Positions 7,230 to 13,443 of a stretch of DNA of 13,443 bases are shown here, piece by piece. Within the stretch, counting starts at the first letter, position 1; every line of letters starts with the position of its first letter. The notes beneath the pieces are model-generated. The model was not told the origin of the DNA and made no database searches. It was given only the letters and a program-made list of their open reading frames with translations. The translations under genes were made by a program, and so were the position numbers. The DNA comes from Alphaproteobacteria bacterium (GTDB lineage: Bacteria > Pseudomonadota > Alphaproteobacteria > Rhodobacterales > Rhodobacteraceae): positions 1 to 13,443 of the forward strand of contig JAJRUE010000313.1 in NCBI GenBank assembly GCA_024277955.1, written 5' to 3'.

Positions 7230-7426
7230 CCTTTTCGCGAACCGGCCACGCCCAGGCCGCACGGCTCGATGGCGCCGGACGGTTCGGACCGGTTAGAGCA
7301 TGTCTCTCCTGAACAGATTTGCGTCTGCCCGGGCCGCAGCCCCCCAGGGCGAAATGTGCCCAATCAAATGCAGGGCCATTTCCCTTGCCACCGAAGAAAG
7401 CGGCCTTTGCCGGCATGCAAGATGGC

Positions 7427-8344
7427 CTAATCGCTTGATTTCACGCGACCATCCGCCGGCACAAGAAATACCGATGCCCCCGTGACCAGTCCGAACGCCA
7501 TGACTGTTACAATTGCGCCCAGAAAGCTGCCATCAATCGCGGATATTTCTTCATCTGTGCCATCGGCACCGATAAACCCGGCCAGGGCTGCCTTTTTCGC
7601 GTCAACCCATCGGGCCGAAATTGAACCTGTTATCTCGATTGCCGCCTCGAGATTTTCGCCAAGCTTCATGACATGTTCGTGAAAACTCATGCCCATTTCT
7701 TTCTTCAACTGTTCGAGAATCTCCCTGAAGGGCGAACTTTCAACAAGGACCGGCTCGGAAAACGCTTTTCCCATGTTACCCGCTTTTTCATAGGTAAAGT
7801 GCTCGTGCCCGGAACCGATCCGTGTAACCGAGGAAATGTTACTACTGCAAATGACAGCCCCCTTTTTCTGGGTGTCCAAGAGCACACCCAACTCATGGAA
7901 TGCCGGCGCGGCATAAACAACCGCCGCGCGGCCAGAAGCGCGGGTTACAATTTCCGTCAATAATTTTTGCTGCTTTTGGTAGATTTCAAACCGGTAGCAT
8001 GGCCCTCTCCAATGTCTCCACTCGCGCGCGTTTGGGCGACTAAGGTAGTCGGCCCGCTTGTATTGGATGAAAAGATTTCCTGTAAATTCAGGCAGAGTGC
8101 CCTCTGCACATTGTGCGATCGTTTTCACCTGCTCAGCCATCTCTCGAAGCGGCATGCCTGTCGCTCTTCGGTGGCGAATTCCGGGAAAGGCGGCCCAGGT
8201 TAACGGATCATCCAAATGGACAACGAAATCAAAGCCCAACCAACCTTCTGCGCGTTGCCCGGACGCAAAAAACAAGTTCGTGCGGCGCGTCAGTTCCGCA
8301 TTGAAAGCGGCTTCGTATGACTTTTCTTCAAATTCAGGTTTCAT
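7427..8344 (-). CDS. Unrecognised protein with possible PD-(D/E)XK nuclease-like core and C-terminal membrane helix
   Basis: I do not recognise a named family for this 305-residue protein. The pattern E17 (FNAEL), D39 (LGFDFVVHL) and Q94-x-K96 (NLFIQYKRADYL) matches the helix-E, strand-D, strand-QxK order of Mrr-like PD-(D/E)XK nucleases. This is inference from spacing, not a match. Downstream blocks include YRFEIYQKQQKLL (117-129), AAVVYAAPAFHELG (140-153) and GHEHFTYEKAGNMGKAFSEP (179-198). After a charged helix (~203-235), residues 274-295 form one likely membrane helix, leaving a short tail. Its GC content and codon use are visibly lower than neighbours, suggesting horizontal transfer. 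The ATG at 8344 gives the clean start MKPEFEEKSYEAAF; a longer reading to 8539 adds 65 non-family-like residues. No strong ribosome site is seen. It lies divergent from parE. Confidence 0.75.
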   Translation of the reverse strand: MKPEFEEKSYEAAFNAELTRRTNLFFASGQRAEGWLGFDFVVHLDDPLTWAAFPGIRHRRATGMPLREMAEQVKTIAQCAEGTLPEFTGNLFIQYKRADYLSRPNAREWRHWRGPCYRFEIYQKQQKLLTEIVTRASGRAAVVYAAPAFHELGVLLDTQKKGAVICSSNISSVTRIGSGHEHFTYEKAGNMGKAFSEPVLVESSPFREILEQLKKEMGMSFHEHVMKLGENLEAAIEITGSISARWVDAKKAALAGFIGADGTDEEISAIDGSFLGAIVTVMAFGLVTGASVFLVPADGRVKSSD

Positions 8345-8533
8345 ATTGCCATCGCAACAGACGGCAACCGGCGCGCAAACAAGACCCGAGCCATCGGTGT
8401 GGCGTGACCGAACGAGGCCAGCGCCGTTCGCCCCGACAGGTACACAGTCCGAGACTGCGGAGCTTGCAGGTGCCCCCTGGAGTGCCCGGGAATCCTCCGG
8501 CCAATCCATCGCGCCACGGGGCCGCGATTCACT

Positions 8534-8563
8534 TTGCAACCCCCCTGCCTTTCATGGTCTAAT
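8534..8563 (+). promoter_or_regulatory. probable sigma-70 promoter of parE
   Basis: TTGCAA (8534-8539) and TCTAAT (8558-8563) are separated by 18 bases and lie about 41 bases before the parE ATG at 8605. Both hexamers are close to consensus for a high-GC genome. The rest of the 260-base divergent spacer (8345-8604) shows no ORF with matching codon use; the promoter of the minus-strand gene was not identified. Confidence 0.5.
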
Positions 8564-8604
8564 CGCGCCCAACCCAGAACCGACAAGACCAACAAGAGCA
8601 GCCA

Positions 8605-10563
8605 ATGGCGAACGACCTTCTCACCCCTTCCGGTGATCAGACCTACGACGCATCCTCGATCGAAGTGCTCGAAGGGCTGGAACCCGTGCGCAAGCGCCCC
8701 GGCATGTATATCGGCGGCACCGACGAACGCGCGCTGCACCACCTTGTCGCCGAGGTGCTGGACAATTCCATGGACGAGGCGGTTGCCGGCCATGCCAGCC
8801 GGATCGAGGTGGAACTGCACGCCGATCACTCCGTCACCATCCGCGACAACGGCCGCGGCATCCCGGTGGACCCGCACCCGAAATTCCCCGACAAGTCGGC
8901 GCTCGAGGTGATCCTGTGCACGTTGCACGCAGGCGGAAAGTTTTCCGGCAAGGCCTACCAGACATCCGGCGGGCTGCACGGGGTCGGGGTCAGCGTGGTC
9001 AACGCGCTTTCCGATACCTTGCGCGTCGAGGTCGCGCGCAACCGCGAGCTTTACGTGCAGGAGTTTTCGCGCGGCATCCCGCAGGGCCCGATCGAAAAGG
9101 CCGGCGCCGCCCCCAACCGGCGCGGCACCGCGATCACCTTCCATGCGGATGCGGAAATCTTCGGTCGCCTCACCTTCAAGCCCGCGCGGCTGTTCAAGAT
9201 GGTGCGCTCCAAGGCCTACCTGTTTTCCGGAGTCGAGATCCGCTGGAAAAGCGCCATCGACGACGGCGAAACCCCGCCCGAAGCCAGCTTTCACTTTCCG
9301 GGCGGGCTGGCCGACTACCTGGGCGAAACCCTGGGCGGGGCCGCCACCTATGCCGAGCGCCCCTTTGCCGGCAAGGTCGAGTTCGCCGACAAGTTCGCCG
9401 AACCCGGCTTTGTGGAATGGGCGATCAACTGGACACCCAGCCGCGACGGCTTTATCCAGTCCTACTGCAACACCGTGCCCACGCCCGAAGGCGGCACCCA
9501 CGAAGCCGGCTTCTGGGCCGCGATCCTCAAGGGCATCCGCGCTTACGGAGAGCTTGCCGGCAACCGCAAGGCGGCGCAGATCACCCGCGAAGACCTGATG
9601 GGGGGCGGCTGCGCGCTGATCTCGGTCTTCATCCGCGACCCCAGCTTTGTCGGCCAGACCAAGGATCGCCTGTCGACCGAAAGCGCGCAGAAGATGGTCG
9701 AACAATCGGTGCGCGACCATTTCGACAACTGGCTGGCGGCCGACACGAAATCGGCGGGCGCGATCCTGGATTTCCTGGTGCTGCGCGCCGAAGAACGCCT
9801 GCGCCGGCGCGCCGAAAAGGAAACCCAGCGCAAGAGCGCGACGAAAAAGCTGCGCCTGCCCGGCAAGCTGACCGACTGCACTGCCACCGACCGCGCCGGA
9901 ACCGAGCTGTTCATCGTCGAGGGGGATTCAGCGGGCGGCTCCGCCAAGATGGCCCGCGACCGGCGCACGCAGGCGCTCTTGCCGCTCAGGGGCAAGATCC
10001 TGAACGTGCTGGGCGCGGCGTCCTCCAAGATCGGCACCAACGCCGAAATTTCCGATCTGTGTCAGGCGCTTGGCGTGGGCATGGGCACGCGCTTCAACCT
10101 CGACGACCTGCGCTACGACAAGATCATCATCATGACCGACGCCGATGTGGACGGCGCCCATATCGCCTCGCTCCTGATGACCTTTTTCTTCACCCAGATG
10201 CGGCCCTTGATCGACGCCGGCCACCTGTATCTGGCCTGCCCGCCGCTTTACCGGCTGACCCAGGGGGCGCGGCGGGTCTATGTGGCCGATGACGCGGAGA
10301 AAGAAGCGATGCTGGCGCGTGGCCTCGGCGGCAAGGGCAAGATCGACGTGCAGCGTTTCAAGGGCCTGGGCGAGATGGACGCGAAAGACCTGAAGGACAC
10401 CACGATGAACCCCGAGACCCGCAAGCTGATCCGGGTGACGATTGACGAGGACGAGCCGGGCGAGACGGGTGATCTGGTGGAGCGGCTGATGGGCAAAAAG
10501 CCCGAGCTGCGGTTTCAGTATATCCAGGAGAACGCGCGGTTTGTGGAGGAACTGGATGTTTGA
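8605..10563 (+). CDS. parE: DNA topoisomerase IV subunit B
   Basis: The 652-residue protein is ParE, the ATPase subunit that with ParC decatenates daughter chromosomes. The GHKL ATPase domain shows RKRPGMYIGGTD (29-40), E50 and N54 in VAEVLDNSMDEAV, DNGRGIP (81-87) and QTSGGLHGVGVSVVNALS (~117-134). A transducer domain follows. The TOPRIM domain has E439-GDSAGGSA and the acidic D512-ADVDGAH metal site. The C-terminus (QRFKGLGEMDAKDL, then RFQYIQENARFVEEL) is typical. It lacks the ~170-residue GyrB insertion, and length and motifs indicate ParE rather than GyrB. Start ATG at 8605. GC and codon use are native. The TGA stop overlaps the TTG start of the following Abi-type gene by 4 nt, unusual for an essential gene. 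Confidence 0.95.
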   Translation: MANDLLTPSGDQTYDASSIEVLEGLEPVRKRPGMYIGGTDERALHHLVAEVLDNSMDEAVAGHASRIEVELHADHSVTIRDNGRGIPVDPHPKFPDKSALEVILCTLHAGGKFSGKAYQTSGGLHGVGVSVVNALSDTLRVEVARNRELYVQEFSRGIPQGPIEKAGAAPNRRGTAITFHADAEIFGRLTFKPARLFKMVRSKAYLFSGVEIRWKSAIDDGETPPEASFHFPGGLADYLGETLGGAATYAERPFAGKVEFADKFAEPGFVEWAINWTPSRDGFIQSYCNTVPTPEGGTHEAGFWAAILKGIRAYGELAGNRKAAQITREDLMGGGCALISVFIRDPSFVGQTKDRLSTESAQKMVEQSVRDHFDNWLAADTKSAGAILDFLVLRAEERLRRRAEKETQRKSATKKLRLPGKLTDCTATDRAGTELFIVEGDSAGGSAKMARDRRTQALLPLRGKILNVLGAASSKIGTNAEISDLCQALGVGMGTRFNLDDLRYDKIIIMTDADVDGAHIASLLMTFFFTQMRPLIDAGHLYLACPPLYRLTQGARRVYVADDAEKEAMLARGLGGKGKIDVQRFKGLGEMDAKDLKDTTMNPETRKLIRVTIDEDEPGETGDLVERLMGKKPELRFQYIQENARFVEELDV

Positions 10564-11481
10564 GTAAGCAGGAGAGCATCAGCAGAAAACTCCGCAATGA
10601 TATTTTCGATGCACTTCGAATTGAACAGGTCCTTTTTTCAGGTGTACTTGGAGATGTCGATTTCTTGAGTCGTCTCTATGACCTCAAGTCCTTGCCGTCA
10701 TACGATGGTCGTTTTGATTCCGCCGATGACGACATATGGCAACACCGCGAGACCAACTTCGATTGGGACAACGATTGGATTTTTTGGGGACGCACGCTTT
10801 GACCTGCCTGGATGTTCCGACGAAAACTTCTTGGGTTTTCTTTGCGAGACTGTTCATCCAGTCGTGCGCCCCGATGCTGACGAAGCGCTTTCAATTGTAA
10901 AACTGTACAATGATTTACTGGGACATGCAGGGTGGAAACTAGAGCCAACCCGGCTGATCGCCGGAAGGGCTATATATGTGGCCCGAAAAGTTGACGAGTT
11001 TCATAGCCAAATTGATCGAGCAATAACTGCTGCTGAAGTCCTTTCCTCAAACTGGATGCAAACTGAGATTGACCGTATGCAAAAAGCAGTTGAAACCGAC
11101 CCTGCTTTGGCAATCGGGACAGCAAAAGATCCCGTTGAATCTTGTTGCAAGACGATTTTGGCAGAGTTCTCGGACCAAACTGCCGTGGGAAAAAATGACG
11201 ATTTACCGACTCTTTCAAAGAAATTGTGCAAAGTCCTCGGCCTAGTTCCCGAAGGAATACCCAATCAGGCAAAGGGATCGGAAATCATCAAGCGTACGCT
11301 AAGCAATCTAGCACCTATTACAAAAGGTGTAGCTGAGTTGCGCGGCCTCTATGGTTCTGGACATGGGCGAGACGGAAAACACACTGGACTTGAGCCAAGA
11401 CACGCAAGGCTCGCCGCATCTTGCGCCATCACATTCGTAGATTTCGGCACAGAAACCTATTTGAAACGCAAACAAGTGTAG
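10560..11481 (+). pseudogene. AbiJ-type abortive-infection protein with Abi_C (HEPN) domain, interrupted by an apparent +1 frameshift
   Basis: Two overlapping frames together make one ~306-residue protein. The first 76 residues (10560-10787) are read in one frame and include FLSRLYDLKSLPS and DIWQHRETNFDWDNDWIFW. The rest, from ARFDLPGCSDENF and HPVVRPDADEA through to the end, is in the next frame. Dropping one G from the GGGG at 10786-10789 joins them as WIFWDARFDL, which fits the N-terminal domain of the family as I remember it. The C-terminal ~110 residues (ILAEFSD onward) match the Abi_C domain: R261-GLYGSG-H268 is the Rx6H motif of HEPN RNases. Abi/HEPN proteins usually act as toxins that stop phage growth. 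The start TTG at 10560 overlaps the parE stop; GGAGG at 10545-10549 may serve it. GC is clearly lower than parE. It may be a true pseudogene, a sequencing indel, or a recoded gene. Confidence 0.8.
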
Positions 11482-11859
11482 GGGGCGCATTCAACGCACC
11501 GACCGCATTCGCCACGCCCACGATCGGTGCGCAAATCACGAACCCGACCCTGGCTCTGAAAACAATCCAGGGGCAGCGCCCGGACCTCGGGGTGGGCGAG
11601 AAGCGCCCTCCCCGTGGGGGAGGTCCGGGCGCTGCCCGGCGTTGCCGCCGGGCGGAAGGGTGGTCGGCCTGCGCATAAACTTGAGGTGCCCCGTAAGGCG
11701 GGCTTCAGCCCGCCATGCCGCCCTTCCTGCACGGGCCAACTCTGCCCAAGCGCAGCCCCGGGCCACACGGCTGACCAACCCAGTGCCCGGCCAAATCCCT
11801 TGACCCGCCGCCCCTGCCCCGCCACTCTCGCCGCCATTCCAACCGCGAAAGCCCGCCCC
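11482..11859. other. 378-base spacer between the Abi-type gene and tag; no gene seen, hairpins present
   Basis: No open frame here has family-like protein or native codon use. Bases 11482-11570 show nothing I can name. The remainder carries the hairpin cluster described separately at 11571-11714 and a Pro/Ala/Arg-rich stretch leading to the tag start. A promoter for tag must lie here but no convincing -35/-10 pair was found. Confidence 0.7.
11571..11714. repeat. Cluster of strong hairpins, possible dispersed palindromic (REP-like) element
   Basis: The first stem has perfect 18-base arms, GGGCAGCGCCCGGACCTC (11571-11588) and its complement at 11620-11637. Inside it, GGGGTGGGCG (11589-11598) pairs with CGCCCTCCCC (11604-11613) with one mismatch. 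A second hairpin abuts it: GCCCGGC (11634-11640) with GCCGGGC (11647-11653). A third has GGCGGGCT (11697-11704) and AGCCCGCC (11707-11714) around two bases. No T-tract follows any of them, so a simple terminator is unlikely. I recall similar GC-rich palindromes repeated in Rhodobacterales spacers, which would need a genome search. Confidence 0.8.
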
Positions 11860-12522
11860 ATGCGCCCCTTCGACGAAATCTTTGCCATCGCCGCCAGGCG
11901 CAAGGGCGGCGCGGAGGCGCTCAACGCCCGCCTCTCGCAGCCGCTCACCGCCACCCAACTTGCCGCCATCCCCGAAGACCGCTGGCTCGCCACCATGACC
12001 AGATGCGTCTTCCAGGCCGGGTTCAACTGGAAGGTCGTCGAAAACAAGTGGGACGGGTTCGAAGCCGCCTTTCACGGCTTCGATCCGGGCCGCTGCGCCT
12101 TCATGGAGGGCGACGCCTTCGACGCGCTCCTGGCCAACCCCGCCATCATCCGCAACGGCGCCAAGCTGGCAACCGTGCGCGAAAACGCCGCCTTCATCAT
12201 GGACCTGCGCGACCAGGGCGGCGTCGGCAAGGTGCTGGGCGAATGGCCCTCGACCGACTTCATCGGCCTGCTCGACATGCTGAAAACCCGCGGCAGCCGG
12301 CTGGGCGGCGCCACCGGGCAATACGCCATGCGGTTCATCGGGCGCGACAGTTTCCGGCTTGGCGCGGATGTGACCGCGCGGCTGATCGCCGAAGGGGTGA
12401 TCGACAAGCCGGCCAGTTCGAAAACCGCCCTGCGCGCGGTGCAGGCGGCGTTCAACACCTGGATGGAGCAATCCGGCCGCTCGCTCACCGAGATCAGCCA
12501 GGTGCTGGCGATGAGCCTTTAA
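11860..12522 (+). CDS. tag: DNA-3-methyladenine glycosylase I (Tag-like, HhH-GPD)
   Basis: The 220-residue protein belongs to the Tag family, which removes 3-methyladenine from alkylated DNA in base-excision repair. Matching segments are AGFNWKVVENKWDGFEAAFHGFDP (53-76), where W57 aligns with substrate-stacking Trp46 of E. coli Tag, and NPAIIRNGAKLATVRENA (93-110), matching the family's IIRNRAKI helix. GRDSFRLGADVTARLIAEG (161-179) is the expected helix-hairpin-helix end. The zinc-binding Cys and His residues of E. coli Tag are absent: the protein has one histidine in all (H72) and no cysteine after residue 79. By hand alignment Glu38 is replaced by C49. It therefore represents a zinc-less branch that may have altered specificity. 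The ATG at 11860 gives the clean start MRPFDEIFAI; upstream frame extension to 11614 reads through hairpins and is rejected. Confidence 0.88.
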   Translation: MRPFDEIFAIAARRKGGAEALNARLSQPLTATQLAAIPEDRWLATMTRCVFQAGFNWKVVENKWDGFEAAFHGFDPGRCAFMEGDAFDALLANPAIIRNGAKLATVRENAAFIMDLRDQGGVGKVLGEWPSTDFIGLLDMLKTRGSRLGGATGQYAMRFIGRDSFRLGADVTARLIAEGVIDKPASSKTALRAVQAAFNTWMEQSGRSLTEISQVLAMSL

Positions 12523-12600
12523 CCAGGCGTGAAACCCCAGCCTTTTCATTGCCGCGCGCCGGGAATACTGTGCGCCGCAAAGAGGAAAGGAACCCCCGAC

Positions 12601-13443
12601 ATGGCGACCGGCAAGAACATCCGCACCTATTACGACGGCACCTGGCACGAGGGCGACGTGGCGATCATGCGCGCCGCCGACCACGGATCCTGGCTGGGCT
12701 CGACCGTGTTCGACGGGGCCCGCTATTTCCAGGGCGTCGCCCCCGACCTGCTGCCCCATTGCCAGCGCGTCGTGCGTTCGGCCCGGGCGCTGATGATCAA
12801 ACCGTCCAAGACCCCCGAAGAGATCATGCAGATCGCGCTGGAGGGGCTGGCGCAGTATCCGCGCGATGCCGCCGTCTACATCCGCCCGATGTTCTGGGCG
12901 ATCCACGGCGATGCCTCGGCGATCGTGCCTTCGGACAGCGAAACCGGCTTTGCGCTCTGCCTCGAGGAAATCCCCATGGCCGCCCCCGACGCCGCCGCCA
13001 CGCTGGGCACCACCCGGTTCCGCCGCCCGGTGCTGGAAGACGCGGTGGTGAACGCCAAAGCCGGCTGTCTCTACCCCAACAACGCCCGGATGCTGGCCGA
13101 GGCCCGCGCCAACGGCTTTTCCAACGCGCTGGTGGCCGATGCGCTGGGCAATGTCGCCGAAACCGCCACCGCCAACATCTTCATGGTGCGCGACGGCGAA
13201 GTCTTTACCCCGGTCGCCAACGGCACCTTCCTTTCCGGCATCACCCGGGCGCGTCACATCGCCAACCTGGCCGCCGACGGCGTGCGGGTGCACGAAACCG
13301 TGCTGACCTTTGACGATTTCCGCGCCGCCGACGAAGTCTTCATGTCCGGCAACATGTCCAAGGTCACCCCGGTGAGCGAATTCGACGGCACCCATTACCA
13401 GATCGGCCCGGTGACGCGCCGGGTGCGCGAAATGTATTGGGAT
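12601..13443 (+). CDS. ilvE: Class IV branched-chain amino acid aminotransferase (C-terminus beyond window)
   Basis: The first 281 residues, probably almost the whole protein, are present. It is a fold-type IV PLP enzyme. In branched-chain synthesis such enzymes exchange the amino group between glutamate and 2-keto acids to give valine, leucine and isoleucine. Visible motifs include STVFDGARYF (34-43), the PLP lysine K153 in VNAKAGCLYPNNARMLAEA, E187 in NVAETATANIFMVRDG, FLSGITR (210-216) that contacts the phosphate, and MSGNMSKVTPV (248-258). The ATG at 12601 follows AGGAAAGGA with about nine bases between, a good ribosome site. It is in the same direction as tag but 78 bases away, with no obvious operon link. 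D-amino-acid or (R)-amine transaminases share this fold, so substrate preference is inferred. Confidence 0.9.
   Translation, partial: MATGKNIRTYYDGTWHEGDVAIMRAADHGSWLGSTVFDGARYFQGVAPDLLPHCQRVVRSARALMIKPSKTPEEIMQIALEGLAQYPRDAAVYIRPMFWAIHGDASAIVPSDSETGFALCLEEIPMAAPDAAATLGTTRFRRPVLEDAVVNAKAGCLYPNNARMLAEARANGFSNALVADALGNVAETATANIFMVRDGEVFTPVANGTFLSGITRARHIANLAADGVRVHETVLTFDDFRAADEVFMSGNMSKVTPVSEFDGTHYQIGPVTRRVREMYWD

Noticed and set aside
7230..7426. Possible mobile-element remnant or short gene in the convergent spacer
   Set aside because: No terminal inverted repeats, transposase fragments or ribosome-site-backed ORF could be found.
8341..9720. A 459-residue minus-strand frame opposite the first half of parE
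   Set aside because: ParE motifs are unambiguous on the plus strand; this frame has no family-like segment.
10779..10790. Programmed -1 frameshifting in the Abi-type gene at the T6G4 run
   Set aside because: The downstream frame is +1 relative to the first, so -1 slippage would enter the wrong frame, and the zero-frame codons do not form an X-XXY-YYZ site.
11536..13395. A 619-residue open frame on the minus strand opposite tag and ilvE
   Set aside because: It is Gly/Ala/His/Val-rich, the usual shadow of high-GC coding sequence, and runs through hairpins.
1..13443. CRISPR array, tRNA, rRNA or riboswitch
   Set aside because: No regularly spaced direct repeats, cloverleaf pattern, conserved rRNA block or known riboswitch core was noticed by eye on either strand.

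Overview
The window looks like a chromosomal segment of a high-GC alphaproteobacterium, most likely a member of the Rhodobacteraceae (Roseobacter/Rhodobacter group). The evidence is strong G/C bias at third codon positions, an LdtR-type MarR regulator beside sdhE and an AatB-type aspartate aminotransferase, a compact ParE ending in a typical topoisomerase IV C-terminus, and GC-rich palindromes in the spacers. I assigned the taxon from gene content and my memory of these families, not from a search.

Layout, left to right. The minus strand starts with the truncated N-terminus of an LdtR-like regulator (1-194) and the flavinylation factor SdhE (284-550). Divergent from these is a plus-strand pair: an aspartate aminotransferase (645-1847) and a 135-residue protein of unknown function (1857-2264). 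A long minus-strand block follows: a MATE efflux pump (2304-3659), a spacer with a ~127-bp tandem duplication (3739-3993), polyphosphate kinase 2 (3966-4886), an isopenicillin-N-synthase-like Fe(II) dioxygenase (4971-5930), three successive palindromes (5955-6026), and an AhpD/carboxymuconolactone-decarboxylase-like protein (6039-6647). A DUF1761 membrane protein (6843-7229) is on the plus strand.

The accessory part surrounds parE (8605-10563). To its left, divergently oriented, is a lower-GC gene (7427-8344) for an unrecognised protein with PD-(D/E)XK-nuclease-like sequence spacing and a C-terminal membrane helix. To its right, overlapping the parE stop codon by 4 nt, is a lower-GC gene of the AbiJ/Abi_C (HEPN) abortive-infection type. 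It is broken by one apparent extra base in a T6G4 run near 10786-10789. After it comes a spacer with three or more hairpins (11571-11714) resembling dispersed repetitive palindromes.

The window ends with housekeeping genes on the plus strand: a divergent Tag-type 3-methyladenine DNA glycosylase (11860-12522) and a class IV branched-chain aminotransferase (12601 to the edge).

The best candidates for new biology are the two lower-GC genes flanking parE: the uncharacterised nuclease-like membrane-anchored protein, and the coupled, frameshifted Abi gene. No CRISPR array, tRNA, rRNA, transposase or phage gene was seen.
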